Positions 48,444 to 57,360 are shown, counted from the stretch's first letter. The stretch is DNA of 64,000 nt from Kitasatospora indigofera (GCF_014655955.1 NZ_BNBO01000003.1:62001-126000), one strand, 5' to 3'. A program made the numbers and translations. Notes: generated by a model not told the origin, from the letters alone.

Positions 48444-48715
48444 ATGACCGTCACCACCTGGTTCGTCGCATCTCACCGGGCAGGCCGCACAGCTCACCCG
48501 GTCTATGCATCCGAGGTATATCAACCGCTGCCACCTGCGAACCAGACTGCCGGGGTCGGCGAATTCCTATCAATTCCTCCAAGTGCCCGGACCCTCGAAT
48601 AGGTCGCCCGTACGGTTGACAAGGCTGCCCGGGCCTCGCGCGGCCGGGCCTCGCGGTGTTCGGGGCGGCCGTGGCGGCCGGGCAGCGACCTCCCCCGGGC
48701 GGCCCCGCGGCGGGC

Positions 48716-49957
48716 TCAGGTCTCCCGCTCGGGGCGGTAGTCCTGCTCGGCGACGCCGAAGGTCCAGGCCACCCCGGCCCGCGCCGTCCGGGTGGCCGGC
48801 GGCACCCGGAGCCAGTACGTCCGGAAGGTGCCGTCCGGCTCGGCCGTCGAGTTGACCACCTCGACCATCACCACCGGCTCGTCGTCCGGCAGCTGGATCC
48901 GCCAGAGCACGCCGGCCTCGTCGCGGTGCAGCGGCTCGGCGCCGGAGTCGGCGAGGTAGCGGTCGTAGCCGTAGTGCTCCAGCATGACGCGGCGCAGCTC
49001 GGCGTTCTCCTCCTCGCGGATCCGCTCGGGGGTCAGGCCGCCCAGCCCGGCCAGGAAGTCCTCGGGCACCGGCATGCCGCGCCAGGCGTGCAGGGCGAAC
49101 CCGTCGGGGTAGGCGAGCGCCGGGCCGTCCGCGCGGTCGAGCCGGCCAGCCTCGTCCCGGTGCAGCGTGGTCGGGCGGGCGGCGACCAGCGCGACCCGTT
49201 CGTACGGCCACCACCAGCCGGCGTGCCGGGCGGCCGCGGCGAGGCCCGCCAGCTCGGCGAGGTCACCGTCGAAGCCTGGGCCGGCCGCGTCGAAGGCCGA
49301 CAGCCAGGGCGCGTCGTGCTGCCCGAGCACGGCGTCCAGCAGGGCCGACCGGACGGTGCGGACGGCCGCGGTGGCCCGCCTGCGCGCGGCGCCGTCGGCG
49401 CCGTCCCCGGCCTCGGGGGCCAGCCGGTCGGTGAGCACGCCCTCGATCCGCCCGGTCAGGGCCTGGGTCTGCGGCCACAGCTCGCCGCCGGTCAGCGCCC
49501 AGAGCCGGGCCCAGCCGGCCCCGCCGAGCCGCTCGTGCACCAGCCGGCGGGCCCGCTCCCAGGGCGCCGTGCGGACCAGCTCGCGGACGCTCGGCCCGGC
49601 CGCGCCCGCCGCCGGCACCACCCCGGCGGCGGCCAGCCGCGCACGGGCGGCCTCGAACACCGGGGCGGCCGGCGCGGCGCCCGGCCCCGCCAGCACGGCC
49701 TGCTCGCCGCCGCCGAGGACCAGCGCGGCGGCGAGCGCCTGCAACGGCGAGTCCAGCCGGACCACGGCCGCCGGTCCGGCGAGCCCGGCGGCCCGGTAGG
49801 CGGCCCGGACCGCCTGCTCGGCCGCCGCCCGCTCGCGCGGGGCGTCGGCGGCGGGCGCGGTGGCGACGGCGGCCCGGCGCCAGTCGGCGGCCACCCGGGC
49901 GGGGTCGGCCGGCAAGGTGGCGGGGGCCCGGCCGGGCCGGTCGGTCTGCTGGGTCAT
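48716..49957 (-). CDS. DUF6745-family protein
   Basis: A 413-residue soluble protein. The Ala-rich N-terminal half is helical. The conserved C-terminal half has YPDGFALHAWRGMPVPEDF, LTPERIREEENAELRRVML, EHYGYDRYLADSGAEPLHRD and a beta-rich end with VMVEVVNSTAEPDGTFRTYW. I recognise this as DUF6745, whose function is unknown. ATG 49957 has AGGAGCAGGAC upstream. It lies 57 bp after the 108-residue protein gene, likely one transcript, and that transcript diverges from the STM4015-STM4011 cluster. Confidence 0.8.
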   Translation of the reverse strand: MTQQTDRPGRAPATLPADPARVAADWRRAAVATAPAADAPRERAAAEQAVRAAYRAAGLAGPAAVVRLDSPLQALAAALVLGGGEQAVLAGPGAAPAAPVFEAARARLAAAGVVPAAGAAGPSVRELVRTAPWERARRLVHERLGGAGWARLWALTGGELWPQTQALTGRIEGVLTDRLAPEAGDGADGAARRRATAAVRTVRSALLDAVLGQHDAPWLSAFDAAGPGFDGDLAELAGLAAAARHAGWWWPYERVALVAARPTTLHRDEAGRLDRADGPALAYPDGFALHAWRGMPVPEDFLAGLGGLTPERIREEENAELRRVMLEHYGYDRYLADSGAEPLHRDEAGVLWRIQLPDDEPVVMVEVVNSTAEPDGTFRTYWLRVPPATRTARAGVAWTFGVAEQDYRPERET

Positions 49958-50014
49958 CGTCCTGCTCCTGATTCCTGCGTACGGGGGGGGTGGGCCGGCG
50001 GTGCGCGGCCGGTC

Positions 50015-50341
50015 TCAGTCGGCCACGACGCGGACGGCGCCCGGCAGGTACTCGCGCTGGCGGACCACCCGGTACCAGCCCTTGGGCAGCGGGATCACGG
50101 CGTGCTCCTCGTGCACCACCCGGCCGCCCTCCGGCAGGTGCAGCCAGGCGGCGGCGAACGGGCCGGGCTCCCGGCGGAGTTCACCGGGGCCGACCACCGC
50201 GTGCGCGTGGCCGGTCACCTCGCCCAGCGCCAGCACCAGCCGGCCGCGCGCGTCCCGCGGCTGCCCGGACAGTCCGGCCACCCGCTGCGGGAGCGCCTCC
50301 TCCTCCACCGGAACGATCAGCACATCACCCTGCCGGTACAC
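50015..50341 (-). CDS. Small conserved hypothetical protein beside the STM4015 cluster
   Basis: A 108-residue beta-rich soluble protein: YRQGDVLIVPVEEEALP, ALGEVTGHAHAVV, WLHLPEGGRVVHEEHAVIPL, KGWYRVVRQREYLPG. The pattern R-Q-G-D-V and E-V-T-G-H-A-H recurs in small proteins encoded beside DUF6745 genes; a cupin-like barrel with His residues is possible. GTG 50341 is placed 4 nt after GGGGAGG; a start at 50377 is less likely. It shares a 161-bp divergent promoter region with STM4015. Confidence 0.7.
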   Translation of the reverse strand: MYRQGDVLIVPVEEEALPQRVAGLSGQPRDARGRLVLALGEVTGHAHAVVGPGELRREPGPFAAAWLHLPEGGRVVHEEHAVIPLPKGWYRVVRQREYLPGAVRVVAD

Positions 50342-50502
50342 GGCGCCTCCCCGTACTCGCTGCCCTCTTGACGACACGGCAGACGCTACGGGCGGGGTAC
50401 GACAACGGGCCCCGGGCGCCGCCCGGGCGGACCACCCGGAAGGGCTGTCGGCGGCACCTGGTAGACAGGGGTCAGCCCCCTTCCAGCCCGAGGAGACGCG
50501 CC

Positions 50503-51465
50503 ATGGCGATCGGCCGGCACATCGAGGAATTCCACGGCCTGCCCGTGTTCAACGTGGAGGCCGCGCTGGCCGACGGCAAGCCGCTGCCCCCCGCCGGCGA
50601 GGTCGCCTGGCGCCTCCACCTGGACTACGACGCGGACGGGAGCTTCGAAGAGCTCTGGGAGTCCTTCCTCGCCGCCGTCGACGGCACCGAGGTCCGGGCC
50701 CTGGTGATCGGCTCCTGGTGGGGCGACGACGGCATGGACCCGCTCACCGAGACGCTGGCGCTGATCGTGCGCAGCGCCGGGCGGCTGCCCGCACTGCGGG
50801 GCCTGTTCCTCGGCGAGGTGACGTACGAGGAGAACGAGATCTCCTGGATCCAGCCGGCCGACCTCACCCCGCTGCTGGAGGCCTACCCGCGGCTGGAGGA
50901 GCTGGTCGCCCGCGGTGCGTACTCGACGTACGGCGAAGTCCCGCCGCCGTACCTGCGGCCGCTGCGGCACGAGCACCTGCGGACCCTGCGCTTCGAGTCC
51001 GGCGGCCTCTCCGGCACGGTCGCGCAGGCGATCGGCGCCTGCGAGCTGCCCGCCCTGGAGCGGCTCGAACTCTGGCTCGGCACCGAGTGGTACGGCGCGG
51101 ACAGCACCGTCGAGGACCTCGCACCGCTGCTCGACGGCTCCCGGCTGCCCGCCCTGCGCCACCTCGGGCTGGAGAACAGCGACCTCAGCGACCAGCTGGC
51201 CGCCGCCCTGGCCGGCGCCCCGGTGGTGGCCCAGCTGTCGACGCTCAGCCTGGCCCTCGGCACGCTGGGCGACCAGGGCGCGGCCGCCCTGCTGGCCGGC
51301 CAGCCGCTCACCCACCTCACCGCCCTCGACCTGCACCACCACTACCTCTCCGAGGAGATGCGGCAGCGCCTGGAGGACACCCTGGGCGCGGCCGGCACGG
51401 CGCTGGACCTCTCCCAGACCCAGAACCTCGACGACGACCGGCCGTACGTCGCCAACGGCGAGTGA
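50503..51465 (+). CDS. STM4015-family leucine-rich repeat-like protein
   Basis: A 320-residue protein with a short N-terminal beta domain (WRLHLDYDADGSFEELWES, ALVIGSWWGDD) followed by LRR-like repeats from about residue 70 on: LPALRGLFLGEV, YPRLEELVARGA, HLRTLRFESGGL, LPALERLELWLG, LPALRHLGLENSDLSD, VAQLSTLSLALG, LTHLTALDLHHH. I recognise it as the STM4015 family. It opens the cluster; its repeats suggest binding of a partner protein or substrate. ATG 50503 has GAGGAGA 8 nt upstream. Confidence 0.85.
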   Translation: MAIGRHIEEFHGLPVFNVEAALADGKPLPPAGEVAWRLHLDYDADGSFEELWESFLAAVDGTEVRALVIGSWWGDDGMDPLTETLALIVRSAGRLPALRGLFLGEVTYEENEISWIQPADLTPLLEAYPRLEELVARGAYSTYGEVPPPYLRPLRHEHLRTLRFESGGLSGTVAQAIGACELPALERLELWLGTEWYGADSTVEDLAPLLDGSRLPALRHLGLENSDLSDQLAAALAGAPVVAQLSTLSLALGTLGDQGAAALLAGQPLTHLTALDLHHHYLSEEMRQRLEDTLGAAGTALDLSQTQNLDDDRPYVANGE

Positions 51466-51505
51466 CCCGTCAGCCCACCGGAGGACCGACGGACGACGCC
51501 CGCCC

Positions 51506-52786
51506 ATGACACCGGCCCCGGCCACCGACCCGACCGCCCCGCGGCTCACCGTGCTGGGCAACCCCGGCCACCGGCGGGTGACGCTGTTCGCCGCCGCCGT
51601 CCGGGCCGCCGGGCTGCCCGAACCCGCCGTGCTGCCCTGGTCGGACGTGCTGCGCGGCGGGTACGCGATCGAGCCGGGCACGCTGCTGCGGGTGGACTCC
51701 CCCGGCGAGGACGAGGCGGTGGACCGGCTGCTGCGCGGCGCCGCGCTCGGCCCGGGGTACGCGCCGACCCGGGTGGAGGGCACGGCCGCCTGGTACGCCG
51801 GGTTCACCGCCGCGCTGACGGGGGTCGGCCGGGCGGTCCGGGCCGCCCCCGGGGCGCGGCTGCTGGCCGACCCGGCCGAGATCGCGGTGATGTTCGACAA
51901 GCGCCGCACCCACCGGCTGCTGGCGGGCGCGGGCGTGCCCGTCCCGCCGGCGCTCGACCAGTCGGCGGGGCCGGTCGCCGGCTGGGCGGACCTCAAGGGG
52001 CGGCTGGCGGCGGCGGGCCTGCGCCGGGTCTTCGTCAAACCCGCCCACGGCTCCTCCGCGTCCGGGGTGCTGGCCCTGGAGTTCGGCCCGCGCGGCCGGG
52101 TCTCGGCCACCACCTCGGTGTCCTGGCGGGACGGCGAGCTGCACAACTCCCTGCGGGTGCGCAGCTACCGGCAGGAGGACGAGATCGCGGCGATCGTGGA
52201 CCGGCTGGCGCCCGACGGCCTGCACGTGGAGCGCTGGATCCCGAAGTCCGCCCAGCGCGGCCGGGCGGCCGACCTGCGGGTGGTGGTGATCGCCGGCCGG
52301 GCCACCCACCTGGTGGTGCGCACCAGCACCGGCCCGATGACCAACCTCCATCTCGGCGGCGCCCGGGGCGACACCGGGCTGGTCCGCGAGGCGGCCGGCC
52401 CGCACTGGGCCGCCCTGCTGGAGACCGCCGAGCGGGCGGCCGCGTGCTTCCCCGGCTCCCCGGCCGCCGGCGTGGACGTGCTGCCCGGTGCCGACTGGCG
52501 GCGCTACCTGGTCGGCGAGGTGAACGCCTTCGGCGACCTGCTGCCCGGTCTCACCGGCCTGCCCGGCGGGCCCGCCGAAGGGCTCGACACCTACGCGGCC
52601 CAGCTCGCCGCGGTGCTCGCGGGAGGCGCCGGCCTCCCGATCACTGGCCTCCCGGGCGCCGACCTCCAGGCCACTGACCTCCCGGGCGCCGGCCTCCCGG
52701 GCCCGGCCGCAGGCGCCGGGCCGTCCCCCGACACCGCCCCGCCCCGTACCGCCGTCCCGGCCGCAGGCCATGGAGCCACCCCGTGA
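51506..52786 (+). CDS. STM4014-family ATP-grasp-like protein
   Basis: A 426-residue protein. An N-terminal Rossmann-like part begins LTVLGNPGHRRVTLFAAAVR. Candidate ATP-grasp residues are Lys178 in VFVKPAHGSSASGVLALEF, the DLRVVVI strand (about 256) and the metal-binding end VGEVNAFGDLLP (about 336-346). Such enzymes activate a carboxylate with ATP and join it to an amine. After residue 355 the protein runs into a Gly/Leu/Pro-rich tail with repeats such as GLPGADLQATDLPGAGLPG. Its stop overlaps the next start (GTGA), so it is coupled. Confidence 0.85.
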   Translation: MTPAPATDPTAPRLTVLGNPGHRRVTLFAAAVRAAGLPEPAVLPWSDVLRGGYAIEPGTLLRVDSPGEDEAVDRLLRGAALGPGYAPTRVEGTAAWYAGFTAALTGVGRAVRAAPGARLLADPAEIAVMFDKRRTHRLLAGAGVPVPPALDQSAGPVAGWADLKGRLAAAGLRRVFVKPAHGSSASGVLALEFGPRGRVSATTSVSWRDGELHNSLRVRSYRQEDEIAAIVDRLAPDGLHVERWIPKSAQRGRAADLRVVVIAGRATHLVVRTSTGPMTNLHLGGARGDTGLVREAAGPHWAALLETAERAAACFPGSPAAGVDVLPGADWRRYLVGEVNAFGDLLPGLTGLPGGPAEGLDTYAAQLAAVLAGGAGLPITGLPGADLQATDLPGAGLPGPAAGAGPSPDTAPPRTAVPAAGHGATP

Positions 52787-53730
52787 ACCACCCCGTCCCG
52801 TCCCCGGCCCCGGCCGTGCCCCCGGCACCCGAGATGAACGCCGTGCCCCCGGCACCCGACATGAACGAGGTCGTCGGCAGTCACGACCTGCTGCTGGTCA
52901 CCCTCGACACGCTCCGCTTCGACGTCGCCCGGGAGCTCGCCGAGGCCGGCCGCATCCCGCACCTGGCGGCCGTCCTGCCCGGCGGGCGCTGGGAGCGCCG
53001 GCACTCCCCCGGCAGCTTCACCTACGCCGCCCACCAGGCCATCCTGGCGGGATTCCTGCCGACCCCGGCGAGCCCGGACGGCCCGCACCCACGGCTGTTC
53101 GCCGCCCGCTTCGCGGGCTCCGAGACCACCGAGCCGCGCACCTGGGTCTTCGACACCCCGGACCTCCCCTCCGCACTCGCCGCGGCCGGGTACCGGACGG
53201 TCTGCATCGGCGGCGTGGGCTTCTTCAACAAGCAGGGCCCGCTCGGCTCGGTGCTGCCGGGGATGTTCCAGGAGAGCCACTGGGAGCCCGAGTTCGGCGT
53301 CCCCTCGCCGGTCTCCTTCGAGGCGCAGGTGGCCCGCGCCGAGGAGGTCGCGGCCGGGCAGCCCGCCGGGCAGCCGCTCTTCCTCTTCGTCAACGTGGCC
53401 GCCCTGCACCAGCCGAACTGGTTCCACCTGCCCGGCGCCACCCGGGAGCACGGCGACAGCCGGGCCAGCCACGCCGCCGCCCTGGAGTACGTCGACCGGC
53501 ACATCGGGCGGCTGTTCGCCGCGATGAGCCGGCGCCGGCCGTGCTTCGCCGTCGTCTGCTCCGACCACGGCACGGCGTACGGCGAGGACGGCTACACCGG
53601 CCACCGGATCGGCCACGAGGTGGTCTGGACCGTCCCGTACGCGCACTTCACCCTGCCCCGCACCGCCCAGGAGCCGCCCGCCCCCGGCCGGCACCTGCCC
53701 AGCACCGCCCAGGAGACGCAGCCCCGATGA
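52783..53730 (+). CDS. STM4013-family hydrolase (sulfatase/alkaline phosphatase superfamily)
   Basis: A 315-residue protein whose core matches the alkaline-phosphatase-like fold: LLLVTLDTLRFDV gives metal-binding Asp42 and candidate nucleophile Thr43, and VVCSDHGTAYGEDG with GHRIGHE supplies Asp261, His262, His274 and His278. It may hydrolyse or transfer a phosphate or sulfate ester. The first 30 residues are Pro-rich and made by a 27-bp tandem duplication (52816-52869); an alternative start is ATG 52861. It overlaps both neighbours by 4 nt. Confidence 0.85.
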   Translation: MNHPVPSPAPAVPPAPEMNAVPPAPDMNEVVGSHDLLLVTLDTLRFDVARELAEAGRIPHLAAVLPGGRWERRHSPGSFTYAAHQAILAGFLPTPASPDGPHPRLFAARFAGSETTEPRTWVFDTPDLPSALAAAGYRTVCIGGVGFFNKQGPLGSVLPGMFQESHWEPEFGVPSPVSFEAQVARAEEVAAGQPAGQPLFLFVNVAALHQPNWFHLPGATREHGDSRASHAAALEYVDRHIGRLFAAMSRRRPCFAVVCSDHGTAYGEDGYTGHRIGHEVVWTVPYAHFTLPRTAQEPPAPGRHLPSTAQETQPR

Positions 53731-55076
53731 CCACCGCCCTGCCGCTGCTGACCGGCGTCCCCTCGGCGGACTCCCCCTACCGCAGCTACGTCTACGCCTA
53801 CCCGCACAAGACGGCCTACCGCCGGCTGCCGGACCGGCCCGCGCTGCGCGACCTGTGGGCCGGCGAGCCGCAGCACGCGCTCTCGCTCTACCTGCACATA
53901 CCGTTCTGCGAGGTGCGCTGCGGCTTCTGCAACCTGTTCACCCGGATCGGCAGCCCCGAGGGCCTGACCACCGCCTACCTGGACGCGCTGGAGCGACAGG
54001 CCGACGCGGTGCGCGGAGCCCTGGACGAGGACGCCCGGTTCGCCCTCGCGGCCTTCGGCGGCGGCACCCCGACGTACCTGAGCGCCGCCGAGCTGGAGCG
54101 CCTGTGCGACATCGCCGAGCAGCGGATGGGCGCCGACCTGAGGGCGGTCCCGCTCTCGGTGGAGGCCTCGCCGGACACCGCCACCGCCGACCGCCTGGAG
54201 GTGCTCGCCGCCCGCGGCACCACCCGGCTCAGCCTGGGCGTGCAGTCCTTCCTGGACGAGGAGGCGAAGTCGGCCGTCCGCCCGCAGAAGCGCGCCGCGG
54301 TCGAGGCGGCGCTCGGCCGGATCCGCGCCGCCGGCTTCCCCGTCCTCAACATCGACCTGATTTACGGCATCGAGGGCCAGACCCCCGCGAGCTGGCTGCG
54401 CTCGCTGGACGCCGCCCTCGCCTGGCAGCCCGAGGAGCTGTACCTCTACCCGCTGTACGTGCGCCCGCTGACCGGCCTCGGCCGGCGGGCCGGCGAGCAC
54501 GGCTCGCGGGCCTGGGACGAGCAGCGCCTCACGCTCTACCGCACGGGCCGGGACCACCTGCTCGGGCAGGGCTACCAGCAGGTCTCGATGCGGATGTTCC
54601 GCCGGGCCGGCTCGCCCCAGGCCGGCACCGACGAGTACAGCTGCCAGAGCGACGGCATGGTGGGCCTGGGCTGCGGCTCCCGCTCCTACACCGCGGGCCT
54701 GCACTACTCCTTCGACTACGCGGTGGACGCCACCCAGGTCCGCTCGATCATCGACGACTACGTCTCCACCACCGACTTCGGGCATGCCGAGTACGGCCAC
54801 CGGATGGACGGCGGGGAGGCCCGCCGGCGCCACCTGGTGCAGTCCCTGCTGCAGGCCGAGGGGCTGGACCTCACCGACTACCGGCGGCGGTTCGGCACCG
54901 CCGTGACGGACGACTTCGCCGCCGAGCTGGCCGCGCTGCGGGCGGCCGGCCGGCTCGCCGACGCCCCCGGCCGGCTCCGGCTCACCCCCGAGGGCCTGGC
55001 CCACTCGGACGCCGTCGGCCCGGACCTCTTCTCCCCCGCCGTGCGCGACCTGATGGCCGCCTACGAGGCGAAGTGA
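53727..55076 (+). CDS. STM4012-family radical SAM protein (HemN/coproporphyrinogen oxidase-like)
   Basis: A 449-residue radical SAM enzyme. The 4Fe-4S site is Cys61, Cys65 and Cys68 in HIPFCEVRCGFCNLF. The HemN-like motifs AAFGGGTPTYLS, LSLGVQSFLDEE and IDLIYGIEGQTPASW follow, and a HemN_C-like region lies near residues 350-430. It lacks the extra Cys after the CxxxCxxC motif found in HemN. By fold it could act as an oxidase, methyltransferase or cyclopropanase-like enzyme; the substrate is unknown. ATG 53727 overlaps the previous stop (ATGA). Confidence 0.9.
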   Translation: MTTALPLLTGVPSADSPYRSYVYAYPHKTAYRRLPDRPALRDLWAGEPQHALSLYLHIPFCEVRCGFCNLFTRIGSPEGLTTAYLDALERQADAVRGALDEDARFALAAFGGGTPTYLSAAELERLCDIAEQRMGADLRAVPLSVEASPDTATADRLEVLAARGTTRLSLGVQSFLDEEAKSAVRPQKRAAVEAALGRIRAAGFPVLNIDLIYGIEGQTPASWLRSLDAALAWQPEELYLYPLYVRPLTGLGRRAGEHGSRAWDEQRLTLYRTGRDHLLGQGYQQVSMRMFRRAGSPQAGTDEYSCQSDGMVGLGCGSRSYTAGLHYSFDYAVDATQVRSIIDDYVSTTDFGHAEYGHRMDGGEARRRHLVQSLLQAEGLDLTDYRRRFGTAVTDDFAAELAALRAAGRLADAPGRLRLTPEGLAHSDAVGPDLFSPAVRDLMAAYEAK

Positions 55077-56047
55077 GCGGGCACCCGCCGGCCGGCCCGG
55101 GCATGCCCCGGTCCCGTCCGCCGGCCGACCTCGGCATGCCGGCCTTCCGGCCGCCGGCCGACCGGGGCGCCCCCGCACCCGGCCCGCCCGCCTCCGCGCC
55201 CCTGGACCTGACGATCCTGTACCGGGGCCCGCTGGCCTCCTGCGACTACGACTGCCCCTACTGCCCCTTCGGCAAGCGGCGGGACACCCCCGACCAGCTG
55301 CGCGCCGACCGGGCCGCGCTGGAGCGGTTCGCCGGCTGGGCCACCGGTCAGCGCGGCGACACCCTCTCGCTGCTGTTCACCCCGTGGGGCGAGGGGCTGG
55401 TCCGCTCCTGGTACCGCGAGACGCTGGCCCGGCTGAGCCGGCTGCCGCACGTGCGGCGGGTGGCGATCCAGACCAACCTCAGCTTCCGCACCGACTGGCT
55501 GGCCGACGCCGACCTCGGCACCCTCGCGCTCTGGGCGACGTACCACCCGGGCGAGGTCACCCACGAGCGGTTCCTGGCGAAGTGCCGGGAGCTCACCGCG
55601 CTGGGCGTGCGCTACAGCGTGGGCGTGGTCGGCGAGCCCGAGCACCTGGAGCCGGCCCGCCGGCTGCGCGCGGAGCTGCCGCCCGAGGTCTACCTGTGGG
55701 TCAACGCGGCCGAGGGGCGCACCTACACCGACCCGGAGGCGGCCCGCTGGACCGCCCTCGACCCGCTCTTCGCGTACAGCCGCACCCCGCACCCGAGCGG
55801 CGGGCGGCCCTGCCGGACGGGCCGCACGGTGATCTCGGTGGACGGCGCGGGCACCGTCCGGCGCTGCCACTTCGTCCGCACCGAACTGGGCAACCTGTAC
55901 GACGGCTCCTACCGCGCCGCGCTCGGCCCGCGGCCTTGCGAACTGGCCGTCTGCGACTGCCACATCGGGTACGTCCACCTGGAGACGCTGCCGCTGTACG
56001 AAGTCTTCGGCGAGGGTGTGCTGGAGCGGATCCCGCAGGACTGGTGA
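55073..56047 (+). CDS. STM4011-family radical SAM protein
   Basis: A 324-residue radical SAM protein. The cluster Cys residues are Cys57, Cys61 and Cys64 in LASCDYDCPYCPFGKRR. After the partial TIM barrel come five more Cys (247, 265, 289, 294, 296: GRPCRTG, VRRCHFV, PCELAVCDCHIGYVHL), suggesting an auxiliary FeS cluster as in SPASM/twitch proteins that modify peptides. Residues 1-42 are a Pro-rich extension with the repeated MP..RPPAD unit. The GTG start overlaps the STM4012 stop (GTGA). It is the last gene of the cluster. Confidence 0.88.
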   Translation: MSGHPPAGPGMPRSRPPADLGMPAFRPPADRGAPAPGPPASAPLDLTILYRGPLASCDYDCPYCPFGKRRDTPDQLRADRAALERFAGWATGQRGDTLSLLFTPWGEGLVRSWYRETLARLSRLPHVRRVAIQTNLSFRTDWLADADLGTLALWATYHPGEVTHERFLAKCRELTALGVRYSVGVVGEPEHLEPARRLRAELPPEVYLWVNAAEGRTYTDPEAARWTALDPLFAYSRTPHPSGGRPCRTGRTVISVDGAGTVRRCHFVRTELGNLYDGSYRAALGPRPCELAVCDCHIGYVHLETLPLYEVFGEGVLERIPQDW

Positions 56048-56073
56048 GGCGGCGGGACGGCGCCGCCGGCGGG

Positions 56074-57360
56074 TCAGCCGTGCCGCGGGCCGCGGGGCGG
56101 CGCGGCACCGAGCAGGACGGTACCGAGGGCGGACGTGCCGCCGCCGGCTCCCCGGCCGGACTCCGCCGCTCCACCGGCCGCCGCACCGCCGACCGGGCCG
56201 CGGCGGGCGAGTTCGCGCTCCCAGCGGGCCAGGTCGCGGGCGGCGTCGGCCCGCGCGTCCGGACCGGTCGGGCCGGCCCCCGGCGCTCCGGCCGGCGGCG
56301 CCGCCAGCTCGCGCAACAGGTCGACGGCGAGCAGCAGTTCACCGGAGCGGGCGAGCCAGAGCGCGAGGTCGTGGCAGGTCCGCAGGGTGCGCGGATCGGC
56401 CGGGCCGCAGACCCTGGCGAACTCGGGCAGCACCTGCCGCAGCAGCTGGACGGCCTCGCCGGCGTTCCCGTCGGCGCCGCGCGCCCAGGCCTGGTCGGCC
56501 CGCTCCCGCAGCTCCTCCGGGCTCGGACCGGCCGGCGCCGGCCCGGCCTCGACCGCCACCAGCCGGCGGCGGACCTCGGCCGCGTCGGCGGGCCGGCCGG
56601 CCGGATCCTTGGCGAGCAACTGGAGGATCAGCGCCGCGAGTTCGGGGCCCGCACCGGGCGGAGCCGCGGGCGTCTCGTTGAGGTGCTGGTACATCAGGGT
56701 GACGGCGTTGTCGGCCCGGAACGGCTTCTGGCCGGAGCAGAGCTGGTAGAGCACGCAGCCGAGCGCGTAGAGGTCGGCGCGGCCGTCCACCGCCCCGCCC
56801 GACCAGCGCTCGGGCGACAGGTAGTGCGGGCTGCCGATCACACTGCCGGTGCTGGTGAGACCGGCCGCCTGGGTCTCCAGGCGGGCGATGCCGAAGTCCA
56901 GGACCTTGGCCTCGTCGTCCACGGTGATCATGATGTTCTCGGGCTTGATGTCGCGGTGCACCACGCCCGCGCGGTGGGCCGCGTCCAGCGCGCCGCAGAC
57001 CTGCCCGGCCCAGCGCAGGGCGAGCCCCCGCTCCGGCACGCCGTCCTTGAGGACCTCCGCCAGCGAACGGCCCCGCACCAGCTCCATCACCAGGTAGTGG
57101 GTGGCGAAGCCGCCGTCCCGGACCTCCCCCAGGTCGTAGAGGGTCACGATGTGCGGGTGCGGGAGATTGCCGACGGTACGGGCCTCGGCGACGAAGCGCC
57201 GCACCTCCCGCTCGTCGGCGGCGTTCTCCTCGGAGATCACCTTGACCGCGACCGGGCGTCCGACCTTGGCGTCGAAGGCCTCCCAGACCACCCCGAAGCC
57301 GCCGCGGCCGATCCTGCGCACCATTCGGTAGCGACTGTCCAGTACGTCCCCGACCTGCAT
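56074..57360 (-). CDS. Serine/threonine protein kinase (Hanks type), cytosolic
   Basis: A 428-residue kinase without a membrane helix or PASTA domains. The Gly-rich loop is RIGRGGFGVVWEAFD, Lys40 lies in PVAVKVISEE, the catalytic loop is GVVHRDIKPENIMI, and KVLDFGIAR and SPHYLSPERWSGG follow. The C-terminal 160 residues are helical and TPR-like (ELRERADQAWARGADG, TLRTCHDLALWLARSGELLL), probably for protein binding. It converges on STM4011 with 26 bp between. ATG 57360. Confidence 0.92.
   Translation of the reverse strand: MQVGDVLDSRYRMVRRIGRGGFGVVWEAFDAKVGRPVAVKVISEENAADEREVRRFVAEARTVGNLPHPHIVTLYDLGEVRDGGFATHYLVMELVRGRSLAEVLKDGVPERGLALRWAGQVCGALDAAHRAGVVHRDIKPENIMITVDDEAKVLDFGIARLETQAAGLTSTGSVIGSPHYLSPERWSGGAVDGRADLYALGCVLYQLCSGQKPFRADNAVTLMYQHLNETPAAPPGAGPELAALILQLLAKDPAGRPADAAEVRRRLVAVEAGPAPAGPSPEELRERADQAWARGADGNAGEAVQLLRQVLPEFARVCGPADPRTLRTCHDLALWLARSGELLLAVDLLRELAAPPAGAPGAGPTGPDARADAARDLARWERELARRGPVGGAAAGGAAESGRGAGGGTSALGTVLLGAAPPRGPRHG

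Noticed and set aside
53855..54352. Minus-strand ORFs across the radical SAM genes
   Set aside because: They lie fully inside STM4012, which has intact catalytic motifs; the antisense products are low complexity.
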